In this document: one piece after another, positions 1-9,100 of the stretch
Numbering within the stretch: the first letter of the stretch is position 1
How the letters are laid out: each line of letters opens with the position of its first letter
DNA from: an uncultured Saprospiraceae bacterium
GTDB taxonomy: Bacteria; Bacteroidota; Bacteroidia; Chitinophagales; Saprospiraceae
Assembly (NCBI GenBank): GCA_937927835.1
Contig: CALGJS010000330.1
Coordinates: 1-38,573, forward strand
Length of the DNA: 38,573 nucleotides
Direction: 5' to 3'
The notes under the pieces: model-generated
Databases searched by the model: none
What the model saw: the letters and a program-made list of their open reading frames with translations, nothing else
What the model was told of the DNA's origin: nothing
Made by a program: the position numbers and the translations under genes

Positions 1-548
1 GTAAATACGGTCGTTTCCGAAATATTTAATTGATCCGCAATTTCTCTATCCTGAAGACCGGTAGCAATTAATTTTAGCACTTCCACTTCTCGCTTGGTTA
101 ATTGAATATTTGTTTTTGGTTTCTTGGATTTATTTTGGATATAATCCCAATAAATTTGTTGAACATCATGAGAAACGAAACGCTTACCATCATGAATGGT
201 ATGAATCGCATTAACCAATTCTTCTTTGCTTTTATTTTTCATCAAATATCCTTCGGCACCATTCGATAACATTTTATAAATATATTCTCCTTCTCCGAAG
301 GTAGAAACGACTAGTACCTTTGTTTGGGCAAAACGTTGCTTTAATTTCTGAATCGTTTCGTGTCCATCCATGCCAGGCATTCGAATATCCAGCAGTACAA
401 TGTCTACCATATTTTTTTCTAATATTTCTAGCACTTGAAATCCATCCAATGCTTCTCCGATCACTTCCATATCTGGCTCCTTTTCTAAAAAAGCCCGAAT
501 ACCATCTAGGAACATTTGGTGATCATCGGCAATTAATATTTTTATCAT
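1..548 (-). CDS. Response regulator, NarL/FixJ (LuxR) family, C-terminus cut by window edge
   Basis: The DNA-binding output partner of the sensor kinase encoded just upstream. The ATG is at 548 and 182 codons are visible before the reading frame leaves the window at base 1. The N-terminal receiver domain spans about residues 1-120, with the acidic pair D8/D9, the phospho-acceptor D54 in LLDIRMPG, and the conserved lysine in GYLMKNKS near 105. A LuxR-type helix-turn-helix starts near residue 148 (LTKREVEVLKLIATG, then DREIADQLNISETTV). Only the last helix and tail are missing. It starts 46 bp after the stop of the kinase gene on the same strand, so the two are probably co-transcribed as a two-component system. 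Its target genes cannot be inferred from this window. Confidence 0.93.
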   Translation of the reverse strand, partial: MIKILIADDHQMFLDGIRAFLEKEPDMEVIGEALDGFQVLEILEKNMVDIVLLDIRMPGMDGHETIQKLKQRFAQTKVLVVSTFGEGEYIYKMLSNGAEGYLMKNKSKEELVNAIHTIHDGKRFVSHDVQQIYWDYIQNKSKKPKTNIQLTKREVEVLKLIATGLQDREIADQLNISETTVF

Positions 549-594
549 AACGGTTTTTTTCTAAAAGTATGGTTTAGCAGTTCGTCAAAAATTT

Positions 595-2550
595 CTAAAG
601 TGGAACATCAATAGAAATAGTAGTACCACTCCCCTTCTTTGAATCAATAATAAAGGTTCCTTTGAGACCTTCCACTCGAATTTTAATATTGTCGAGTCCC
701 ATTCCCTTCTTTTCATTTGTTGAGTTGTTTTCCTCAAAACCGATTCCATTATCTTGGACCATTACATTGATGAGGTCTTCAAAATGATTTAATTCAATGC
801 TGACTTCGGTAGCCTGTGCATGTTTTAAAATATTGGTAATTAGTTCTTGAATAATCTGATACAATTGCATCTCTAATTGGTTATCCAAACGTTCATTCAT
901 CTCGTGAGCGACGACTTGAATATTAAGCTGTTTAGCATCTTTAATCCGATTGGCCAACACTTCCAATTCACCAACTAAACCAAGGCTAGTCAAACTAGGA
1001 GAAGCCATGTTGTGAGATATTCTACGTACTTCTTCGTACGCTTCATCTAAGATTTTATTTGCCTTTTGGTATTTGTCTTTTTCTTTCTCATCAAGGTTAT
1101 TAAGTTGTTGATCCATGGGCGCAAAGTAAAGTTTAGCCGTAGACAACATAACGCCGATTTTATCATGCAAGGCAGCAGCAATACGTTTTCGTTCTTGTTC
1201 TATTCCGTCCAGTCGAGCGGAAGTGGTTTTCAAGGCTTGATTACTGATGAGCACATCAATATCTTTTTTAGCAAGCAATACATTTTGTTCCGCCAACTGA
1301 CGTTTTTTACGATTTAAATAAAATAGAAATAAGGTAATCATCAAAAAAGAAGCAAAGGCAATTATGCCATTGGATATCATGGTTTTTCGTTCCAGATCTT
1401 TTTCGAATAATTCTCGCTCTTTTACATTTTTAATAGAAGCAAGTACCACGGTTTTCAGACTAGGTAATTTATTTTGATTAGCGATATCTAGGCATTTATT
1501 TAGATACGTATTCGCTTTTTCATAATCACCCATATCGAAATATACGTTTCCCATATCATTATAGAGATAAGCGATGTCTGTGGGTTTTTCCATATCTTGA
1601 AAGGACGCTAAAGCTTCTTTATAAATTTCCATGGCTTTTTCAAACTCGGACATTCCATGGTAAACACTTCCTTCATTTCTTGCGATAAAGAGAAGGTCTT
1701 CGTTAGACAAATAGTCACTTTTTTCTTTAGCCCTAGCATAATAAGCCATTGCTTTTTTAAATTTTTCTTGGTAGAAATATAAATTTCCAAAATTAATAAA
1801 GCATTTTGCTTTCAGTCCTATTTCTTCATGGAGGTCAAAAATATTCAAACTTTTGGATAGGTATTTTATGGATTTAGCGGTATCGATAAATTCTTCTTCG
1901 TAATATAAATTACCTAGATTCATGTAAGTTTTAGCTGCACTGACGGAGTCTTCTAAATCTTCACTTATTCTAATACTTTTTTCAAAATAATATTCCGATG
2001 TCTTAAATTCTCCTACTAATCGATTTGCTCTCCCAAGGTTTTTAGACATCTTAGCAATTTGCTTTAAAGGAGGATCTTCTTTTATATTTTCTAAAACCTC
2101 TAATCCGGATTTGTACCAGTCAATAGCTTTGAGAAGATTTCCTGTCTGTTCTGACAATCCACCTAAATTGCTATAAATTCGAACAATCCGTTTTGGGTTT
2201 CCTACTTCGATCCGTACTTTCAAAGCCTCATTAAAATACGCTTCGCTCTGTTCATAATTAAACCGTTCCTGTTCTACCAACCCTCTCATATTTAAGCTGG
2301 ATCCAATTCCTTTTTTATAATTTATTTTTTTTGCCAATTCGCCTGCCATCCGAGCATAATGTTCCGAAGAATCCAAATTTTCAAAAAAATACAAATAAGA
2401 AATTTCATCCAAAGTATCGACCTTCAAACTATTTTCACCAAGTTTTTTTAAGGATTGACATAGGCGATTAATCTCAGGACTTCTTTCTTGGCAAAAAGCG
2501 AAATTTAAGGTAAGAGAATAAAAAAAGAAAAAGGAAAATAATGTTTTCAT
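595..2550 (-). CDS. TPR-containing sensor histidine kinase (HisKA_3 / NarX-like class)
   Basis: A 651-residue membrane sensor kinase. A signal peptide (about 1-20, ending FAFCQ) is followed by roughly eight tetratricopeptide repeats (about 50-385), recognisable by recurrent YxNLGxxY/A signatures such as AYLYNDMGNVYFDMGDYEKA. These should lie in the periplasm. One transmembrane helix (about 393-413) leads into a short coiled coil and then the dimerisation/phospho-acceptor helix ERKRIAAALHDKIGVM with H462. The HATPase domain (about 550-651) has the N-box IIQELITNILKHA, a DNGIGF G1 box, GMGLDNI and GSGTTISI. This HisKA_3 architecture normally pairs with LuxR-type regulators, which agrees with the regulator gene 46 bp downstream. 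The input signal is unknown; TPRs suggest a protein or peptide ligand. Confidence 0.95.
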   Translation of the reverse strand: MKTLFSFFFFYSLTLNFAFCQERSPEINRLCQSLKKLGENSLKVDTLDEISYLYFFENLDSSEHYARMAGELAKKINYKKGIGSSLNMRGLVEQERFNYEQSEAYFNEALKVRIEVGNPKRIVRIYSNLGGLSEQTGNLLKAIDWYKSGLEVLENIKEDPPLKQIAKMSKNLGRANRLVGEFKTSEYYFEKSIRISEDLEDSVSAAKTYMNLGNLYYEEEFIDTAKSIKYLSKSLNIFDLHEEIGLKAKCFINFGNLYFYQEKFKKAMAYYARAKEKSDYLSNEDLLFIARNEGSVYHGMSEFEKAMEIYKEALASFQDMEKPTDIAYLYNDMGNVYFDMGDYEKANTYLNKCLDIANQNKLPSLKTVVLASIKNVKERELFEKDLERKTMISNGIIAFASFLMITLFLFYLNRKKRQLAEQNVLLAKKDIDVLISNQALKTTSARLDGIEQERKRIAAALHDKIGVMLSTAKLYFAPMDQQLNNLDEKEKDKYQKANKILDEAYEEVRRISHNMASPSLTSLGLVGELEVLANRIKDAKQLNIQVVAHEMNERLDNQLEMQLYQIIQELITNILKHAQATEVSIELNHFEDLINVMVQDNGIGFEENNSTNEKKGMGLDNIKIRVEGLKGTFIIDSKKGSGTTISIDVPL

Positions 2551-2587
2551 TAAGGTCTAATAATTTGGTTAGCTCCTACAAAAGGTA

Positions 2588-2634
2588 GGTCAATTACGAA
2601 AATTAATGATAAGAAATAATTTCCATAATTGACC
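2588..2634. repeat. Imperfect dyad (large hairpin) between hypothetical gene and sensor kinase
   Basis: Perfect 9-bp outer arms GGTCAATTA (2588-2596) and TAATTGACC (2626-2634), continued inward by GAAAATTA against TAATTTCC with two mismatches, giving an approximately 18-bp stem. It lies 18 bp after the stop of the 125-residue gene and 38 bp before the kinase start. There is no clear U-tract after it in the direction of transcription, so it could be a weak terminator, an RNA-processing hairpin or an operator. Confidence 0.5.
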
Positions 2635-2651
2635 CAAAAAAGGACGATTAA

Positions 2652-3029
2652 TTATCCAATTATTGGACGCTCAATTTCTTTAGAGTCTGAAGCTCGTACT
2701 GTTGTTTTTCCTTTAGGTTTCTTATCAGAAGCAAGAACACTATCAATGATAGTTACGTCAATGGCAAAATCTCCAGGAGGTAAGGTTCCCAAATCGATGG
2801 TGTGTACAATTGGAGTCGCAATGCATAAACATTCTAGATTCGGATCGATCCCATAATTAATATTAATAGGCAATATCCCATCAGCATTTAATTGCGACGG
2901 AATAGGATCATGGCCCATTGCAATATAATTGGATTGGTCTAACATGGTGGTTACGTGCAGAAAATACTTGTCTGCTTGATCCATGTGAGTTTCCTTTAGT
3001 AGGCTGACTTGCGGTTCGAAATAATTCAT
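2652..3029 (-). CDS. Hypothetical small protein of unknown function
   Basis: I do not recognise this 125-residue protein. It has no signal peptide or membrane helix. The second half carries a beta-strand-like pattern (TIDLGTLPPGDFAIDVTIID) that recalls the last strands of an Ig-like sandwich, followed by a Lys/Glu-rich tail. Two starts are possible. The ATG at 3029 sits after an A-rich tract. The ATG at 2984 (residue 16, MDQADKYFLHV) has AAAGGA 7 nt upstream and may be the true start. It lies 125 bp downstream of the atypical sigma factor on the same strand and upstream of the two-component genes, so it may belong to the sigma/CHAT locus. That link rests only on position. Confidence 0.55.
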   Translation of the reverse strand: MNYFEPQVSLLKETHMDQADKYFLHVTTMLDQSNYIAMGHDPIPSQLNADGILPININYGIDPNLECLCIATPIVHTIDLGTLPPGDFAIDVTIIDSVLASDKKPKGKTTVRASDSKEIERPIIG

Positions 3030-3154
3030 GTTTTTTGATTTTTAGTTTTTTGTTAAAAAATTATGTTAATAACTTCTCTCTTAAAATTAAGAATTCTTTT
3101 TTCATTTTACTCATTTATACTATTTTATTTTAATATAAATATTTTTGAATGTAC

Positions 3155-4075
3155 TCAAGCTACCTGACTGATAAAGAATTGTTTCTTCCATCGCTTAAGA
3201 GAATCATGTAATCGCTTGCGACAGGTAGCTTCTTTCAGGTGTAGTAATTTCCCAATTTCTTTGAATCGCAATCCTTCTTCAAATCTTAATCTCAATAATT
3301 CATGTTCGTCGTTATGAAAGGTTTCCAAGAGTTTTTTAAATACTTCTTTATTAGGGCCTTCTAAGAGTTTTTTGAGAATTGGGCAGATGATTTCATTTCC
3401 TGAATTAAAATAATCTTGGGAATCTTTGGGATTTAATTTGGTTTCAAAGTCCATCAAGTCAGGATAGAAAACAAGTCCTTTCATTTTATTTCCCAGAGCT
3501 AAATATTTGTTTCTAGCGATCAAGAAAAAATAGGTAAACAGTCTAGATCTCATTGGGAATTCCAATTTTCCTTGTTCGATATTATTTTTCAAAACCATGA
3601 TGGCTTCTCCATAAATTTCTAGTGGGGCCACACTAAAATAGGAACCATATTTATTATTTAAAATAACCATCGTAGGCTCCTTATATTGACTAAAAAGATA
3701 GTAAAGGCATCGAGTGTGGTTGGCCTGAATTAGTTGTACTAATATCTCACCAGCCAGATAAGGAGCCACTTTGTTCATTTGGTTTTTTGAATCAGGAGAA
3801 TTAAAAGAATTGCACCCCATTACTAATAAAAGAGAGAAAAGAGTTTGATTTAAATTAAGTGGGCTTTGATTTAGATTATTGATCAGTCTAGGAAAGACTT
3901 CCTCAAAAACAGCTTGGATCTGAGTGGAACTCAACGTCTGGTTTGATTGAAAATAATCAATAAAATTTTTATTAAATTTTTTAAACGTCAACTGCCAAAC
4001 CATATTAGATCGATCCGTTTTTTTCAATAAGGCAGCTAAAACCGTATCATCAATAAGATATTTTGAATTCATCAT
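3155..4075 (-). CDS. Atypical sigma-70-family (ECF-like) factor with two region-2-like modules
   Basis: 306 residues, versus about 160-200 for an ordinary ECF sigma. The C-terminus (about 245-300) is a clear region-4 helix-turn-helix (LLRLRFEEGLRFKEIGKLLHLK, continuing EATCRKRLHDSLKRW) for -35 recognition. The middle (about 105-205) reads as region 2: an N-terminal helix pair, YGEAIMVLKNNIEQGKLEF in place of the usual DAED-VQE helix, and RLFTYFFLIARNKYLAL, the conserved 'YLFTIARN' segment. The first 95 residues follow the same pattern in more diverged form (LAALLKKTDRSNMVWQLTFK, then IQAVFEEVFPRLINNLNQ, then TLFSLLLVMGCNSF), suggesting a duplicated region 2. It is transcribed divergently from the CHAT gene across a 493-bp region. 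The start is ATG-ATG; the first was taken. It may control the CHAT locus; this is inference. Confidence 0.8.
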   Translation of the reverse strand: MMNSKYLIDDTVLAALLKKTDRSNMVWQLTFKKFNKNFIDYFQSNQTLSSTQIQAVFEEVFPRLINNLNQSPLNLNQTLFSLLLVMGCNSFNSPDSKNQMNKVAPYLAGEILVQLIQANHTRCLYYLFSQYKEPTMVILNNKYGSYFSVAPLEIYGEAIMVLKNNIEQGKLEFPMRSRLFTYFFLIARNKYLALGNKMKGLVFYPDLMDFETKLNPKDSQDYFNSGNEIICPILKKLLEGPNKEVFKKLLETFHNDEHELLRLRFEEGLRFKEIGKLLHLKEATCRKRLHDSLKRWKKQFFISQVA

Positions 4076-4166
4076 TGGAGGTTAATTTTGGTTTTTTGTA
4101 ATCACTTTACAATTACAAAGGTCTCCCAAATAGGCTCCTCAAAACACCCTTAATTATGATGATTTT

Positions 4167-4188
4167 ATCTACTCAATTTTGAGTAGAT
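4167..4188. promoter_or_regulatory. 22-bp palindrome, candidate operator
   Basis: Arms ATCTACTCAA (4167-4176) and TTGAGTAGAT (4179-4188) are perfect inverted copies separated by TT. The 2-base spacer is too short for an RNA hairpin loop but fits a dimeric DNA-binding protein. It lies 92 bp upstream of the sigma factor start and about 380 bp upstream of the CHAT gene. No regulator with a matching site is known to me. Confidence 0.45.
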
Positions 4189-4545
4189 TCTTATGTCAAT
4201 GAACTTCCTTTTATTCACTTCAATCAATTCTTCTCACCTAGTTTATTGTCCAAACTTTCTTTTCGTTACCGATTTAAGGCCAAAAAATATTTTTTCAAAT
4301 TCTGGTAACGGAATATTAAAATTTAATATTAGACCGTGAAAGCAATTAAGTAGATAATTGAACTTTACCCCAAATCCAATTTAGAACTAGGTCTCTAAAA
4401 AATTACTTTTAGAGATTTTTCAAAATAATTAAAACATTAATTCCATATTTTTTGCAACCAAACACACATTATTAAAAATAATAATTTTTTTTTAAACAAA
4501 GACACTTAGTATATTCAAATTTTTCACTATATTTAGGATGCCAAA

Positions 4546-4561
4546 TAGTACATTAGTACTA
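4546..4561. promoter_or_regulatory. 16-bp dyad at the CHAT gene start
   Basis: TAGTAC (4546-4551), spacer ATTA, GTACTA (4556-4561), perfect arms, ending 7 bp before the ATG at 4569. If the -7-like TATATTTA at 4528-4535 is used, the dyad overlaps the first transcribed bases and could act as an operator or occlude initiation. Confidence 0.35.
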
Positions 4562-4568
4562 GATCCAA

Positions 4569-6110
4569 ATGTTTACTACAAAAAAAAACCTTACTGATAT
4601 GGATTATATATTCATCGCATTTGCTAACAGTCAGGAAAACAGTTTGATGCAATTAGAAAACGAAGACGATATCGTTTACCGGCATCTCAACATGGGAAAG
4701 AAGAAATTTGACTATCATATTTATCGCCAATCGATGTCTTCGATAGATAAAATAAGTCAAGCCCTCACTGATCATCAAGATGAAATATCGATCTTTCTTT
4801 TTAGCGGACACGCTGGACTTAAACACCTTCTTTTAGATGATCAAATGGCACGAGCCGAAGGCATTGCTCACTCCTTATCACTTTGTCCCAATCTAAAATT
4901 GGTAATGCTCAATGGCTGTTCCACGGTGGGACATGTCAACTCGCTGCTTGAAAAAGGTATTCCTGTTGTTATAGCGACTTCTGCTCCGGTAGATGACAAC
5001 CGCGCGTATATGTTTTCGAATATCTTTTTCCAGATGCTTTCCAAAGGAGAGACGATTGAAGCTTCCTTTGAAAAGGCCGTTGGCAATGCCATGATAAAAT
5101 CAGAATTGACCATCCACCGAAGCCTAGCATTGGTCGAAGACCAACCACCTGAAACACCTACCTGGGGAATTTTTTACAAAGAGGAAAATAAAGCATTACT
5201 GAACTACTCATTGCCCTTGAAGCAAACGGAGGCTATGGAGGGAGCCAGTCTACAAAAAACAATCGAAGCTACTCCGAACTTTACCGTTCCACCATTTGAC
5301 AAAGGGATTCCAAGATATAAAATTGATATTCTAAGTTTGTCCAGACACGATCAAGCAGACATATTTGAAATTAATTTTCATAAAAAAACGGGTAATGCCC
5401 AACACTATTTTATCCATGCTAATAATCTTCAACTACCGAATAGTTTTGGATATCGGCTGGTTTTTCAATTAGAATTATGGCTTAAAAAGCTAGATAAAAA
5501 CATGCATTATGTAGCGCAGAATAATCATTTTGTCAAAATAAAAAACTGGAAATTTTCTTCGGATATGGGTATTAGCCAACGAAGAATAAAAGCATATTTT
5601 GAAGAACTTTTTGAATTGTCATCTATAGATAGTTTAATTGAATTAAAAAAGGAATATCCGCTCATAAAAAAGTACGATTACATTTCTACCATTTTTAAAA
5701 TTCATCAAGAAGAATGGAATGAGAATGCGGCAGCGGTTTTAAAATGGTTTATCAATGATTTTTGTAAAACGAATAGTGAAAATTCTACGAAATTTTTATT
5801 CTTTTTTATTATTGAAAAACATGTAGTAGAACTCCCTAGCGAAGCCCAAGAACAAGAGATTAATAATACGCTTCAAGAGATTGGGAAAATGGAAAATTGT
5901 ACCGTTTTTTCAGAGCTTCAACCAGTTAAAAAACTTCAGATCTTAAGATGGTTCGGAAACTTTGTGGACAAGGAAACCGAAATAAATCGCATGGTCCAGC
6001 AAATCCTCGATAATTATTCTAACGAAGTATCCAAAGGCATCAACATGAGTCACCTCGAAGATCAACTCTCCGAAATTATTGAAAAAGAAACTAAATACAA
6101 AGTGAAGTAA
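4569..6110 (+). CDS. CHAT-domain (caspase-fold) protease-like protein with pseudo-STAND C-terminus
   Basis: 513 residues. The N-terminal 200 form a CHAT domain: a first strand YIFIAFANS, the catalytic histidine in IFLFSGHAG (H81) and the catalytic cysteine in MLNGCSTVG (C117), so the His/Cys dyad is intact. Residues about 250-510 look like the inactive-STAND type region: LSRHDQADIFEINF, then a strand and YRLVFQLELWLKKL, and later FLFFFIIEKHVVEL with LQPVKKLQILRWF. This follows the fold of STAND NTPases but no Walker A loop is visible. STAND regions usually sense or oligomerise, so the CHAT peptidase may be held inactive until triggered. The true start may be the ATG at 4599 (MDYIFIAFANS). It lies 44 bp upstream of the large membrane-protein gene and is probably co-transcribed. 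Its substrate is unknown. Confidence 0.85.
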   Translation: MFTTKKNLTDMDYIFIAFANSQENSLMQLENEDDIVYRHLNMGKKKFDYHIYRQSMSSIDKISQALTDHQDEISIFLFSGHAGLKHLLLDDQMARAEGIAHSLSLCPNLKLVMLNGCSTVGHVNSLLEKGIPVVIATSAPVDDNRAYMFSNIFFQMLSKGETIEASFEKAVGNAMIKSELTIHRSLALVEDQPPETPTWGIFYKEENKALLNYSLPLKQTEAMEGASLQKTIEATPNFTVPPFDKGIPRYKIDILSLSRHDQADIFEINFHKKTGNAQHYFIHANNLQLPNSFGYRLVFQLELWLKKLDKNMHYVAQNNHFVKIKNWKFSSDMGISQRRIKAYFEELFELSSIDSLIELKKEYPLIKKYDYISTIFKIHQEEWNENAAAVLKWFINDFCKTNSENSTKFLFFFIIEKHVVELPSEAQEQEINNTLQEIGKMENCTVFSELQPVKKLQILRWFGNFVDKETEINRMVQQILDNYSNEVSKGINMSHLEDQLSEIIEKETKYKVK

Positions 6111-6154
6111 AGCGAAGCGAACTAAATCAACTAATTCTCTACAAATAACCAGTT

Positions 6155-9100
6155 TTGAAACCAAATACTTCCTACCAAGAAAACTATAAAACGTTGCCAA
6201 TTGCTACCAAGTTGGCGTACTGGCCTTTTTTAATTGGTCCTATCTTATTGATTGCTGGCCTTTGTTTTTTATTCATCGATTCTTATTTTAAAACTGTTAT
6301 CATCGCTTCTTCACTGATTCTTGTTGGTTCCTACGAGGCATTTCGACGGTTTCGACTAAAGGAAATTAAGAAACAACGATATACAATTCAAAAACCTTAT
6401 GCTTGGCAAATCAATGCACCTGAGCACCGACAACATGCTGACTTTGAGATGCTCAAAAGGCAATTAATCGAGTTACAGAATACCACCAATAAGTCGATCC
6501 TTTTCATCATAGAACGAGTAACACCGGAAGACCATCAAGCACATCTTTATGAATCTATTTTTCAAGATTTAAAGAAAGAAAATATAGTCGTAGAACGTTT
6601 TTTCCAACGTGGAGAAAATGAATTATTTTGGACCGAAGGATATCCAGATGAAATTAGTGCGGAAGAATTAACTATGAAATATGGGAGTTGGTTGCCTATT
6701 TTTTGTACTGATGGATTGCGTTTAATTGATGCAAATATTGAATCGCTTTCTGATGCGGTATTTCCTTTTTATGCTTGGAAACAACCCATCTTATTAACCA
6801 ATCGACCGGCATTATCTTGGAGTTATGAAGAAGAACTTTTATCAGTAATATTCACCATCATTTCTTTTAATCTTCCGGGGGTGGATGCCATCTCAAAATT
6901 AATTGGACGACCCTCTGGGCTCTATCAATTTCATTTACCAAATGAAAAACCAGAACTTATTATTAAAGACGATGAGCAAGAAATACCACAAAAACTAGAA
7001 GCACATTTTGGAAAATCACTAACAAGATGGATTGCGGCTACAGCCTTATGTTCAAAACTTGATTGGGACTTGACCTTAAAAATTGGAAAGTATCTTTCTA
7101 AAAATCATGATACACCGACTGATCATACACAACTAAGACAACTAAGTCGACTTGGATGGTTTAGAGTGGGGGAAATGCCGGAACAAGTTAGAAAACAATT
7201 AATCGAATATCTCCCTATTTCTTTACAAAATGAAATTAGAAGACTGGTAGTTCAAGCAATGGAAGCCTCTGCCCCACCACAGCCTTCACACGCACACAAT
7301 AGTTACCGAATGGAATTGGTAAGTCATAAATTACTCATTCCCGACTTTCCACAAAAAAACTTAAAAGAAGAGTTTTTTGAATTAAAATCTATGGGATATC
7401 TGGAAGAGGTTGGTGCTTCAGAAATAGTAAATTTAGATACTGGGACTTTCCATAAATTTTTACCTCCATTATTAGCGGAACGACTCTACAATAACGGGAA
7501 TGCCATGCTTGGCTGGAATATGAAAATGTTCCTCCCTTTGATATTCCTGATAACTTCCGCTTCTGCCATGGTGATGGATTTAATTGTGGATCAGAGAGGA
7601 CCAAAATCACCTACCACTAGTCAATTGAGTGGAAACATTCAGGGTTTGTTTGGTAATAAGGTGGAAGGCGCCACCGTGGTTAGCGAATTTGATATGACTA
7701 CCACAGATTACAACGGGGATTTTAAATTAGACACTCCTAGTGATTTTGATGGGCAAGCATTCAACGTTATTACAAAAAAAGAAGGCTATTTTAATCAGTC
7801 CCAAACGATAGAACCGAATCAAGGTAAACCTGCCATTACCTTATTACCCACAACGGTAGAAATAAAAGTAATAGACCAGAATTATAGAACTCGAAAAATT
7901 AATGATGCGATCGTAACTTTATTAACCAATGCTTCATCAGATAACTCCGTTCTTACGAAAAATGGAATTGCCACCCTACCACTCAAAAATAAATATGATC
8001 CAGCAGATGAGTTTAATGTATTCATTGAAAAAGAGGGATTTAAAGGTGAAAGCAAAACATTTCAATATAAGGATAAAAATAAACTGGTCTATCTTAAAGA
8101 GGAGATCATAACTAATGTCCCAGATCCAGATATTTCAATTCGAGGAAGAGTTACCAATCAATGTAATAATCCAGTAGAAAAGGTCCGAGTAAAAGTAGCC
8201 GGCTATCCTTCTGTACGTACAGGTAGAGATGGATTTTTTAATCTTAAAATTCCTAATACCAACAATACGGAAGAACTTAATTTCAAATTATCAAAAGAAG
8301 ATTATTATAGTTATTCAAACAGCTATACTTCCGATCAGTTAGGTTCAACCTTAACTTTTAAATTAATACCGAAAACGATTAAAATCAAAGTCCTTGATAA
8401 GGATAACAAAGTTATAAAAGGCGTAAAAGTCAAACTCAACAACACGACCTCTAGAACTTCCAATAGCAATGGGACTTGTATTTTCCCACTGGAAAAAGAT
8501 ACTAGATGTAGAATAAGCATTCAAATTGATCACAATGGTTATCACCCAATTAAGGAAGCATTTGATCTTGATGAAAAAACGATTGTTGTTAACTTAGACA
8601 AGAAAGACACCCCTGTCTGTAAATTTATTGGACAGGTTCAAGACAATTGTAATAAGCCTGTAAAAGGAGCAACTATCAAATTTGCAGGTAGTTCCACAAA
8701 AGCGATCTCCTCGGCGAATGGCAAAGCTACCACTAATTTGCGTTGTAATTCAATTGGTAATAGATTCGAAATATCTATTTCTAAACCAGGTTTCCACACA
8801 GAGAAAAAGCTTATTTCTAAAAATCAATTGAAGCAGTCACAGAATGTAAAATTATCAAGAAGCAATATCAAGGTAAAGATTTTACATGCTGTTAATAAAC
8901 GAGAAATTGGAGGTGCAACAGTCTCTTTAAAAGATGGAGCAATAGGAAAGATGATACCGAATGGTCAGTATTATAATGTTCCAATAAAAAAAGGCATAGG
9001 CTGCCAACAAACCTTAATTGTAGACCATAAAGCTTATGAGCCTTTTAGCAAAAGAATAGATCTAGGTAAAGAAAATTTGACAATAGAATTAACACCCAAA

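Larger units (their letters stand above)
4076..4568. promoter_or_regulatory. Divergent intergenic control region between sigma factor and CHAT operon
   Basis: 493 bp without a credible gene, about three-quarters A+T. It holds a 22-bp near-perfect palindrome (4167-4188), a 7-bp inverted pair CGTTACC (4264-4270) / GGTAACG (4303-4309), a weak -7-like TATATTTA (4528-4535) and a 16-bp dyad at 4546-4561 just before the CHAT start. Presumably it contains the promoters of both divergent units. No TTTG -33 box could be placed with confidence. Confidence 0.5.
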
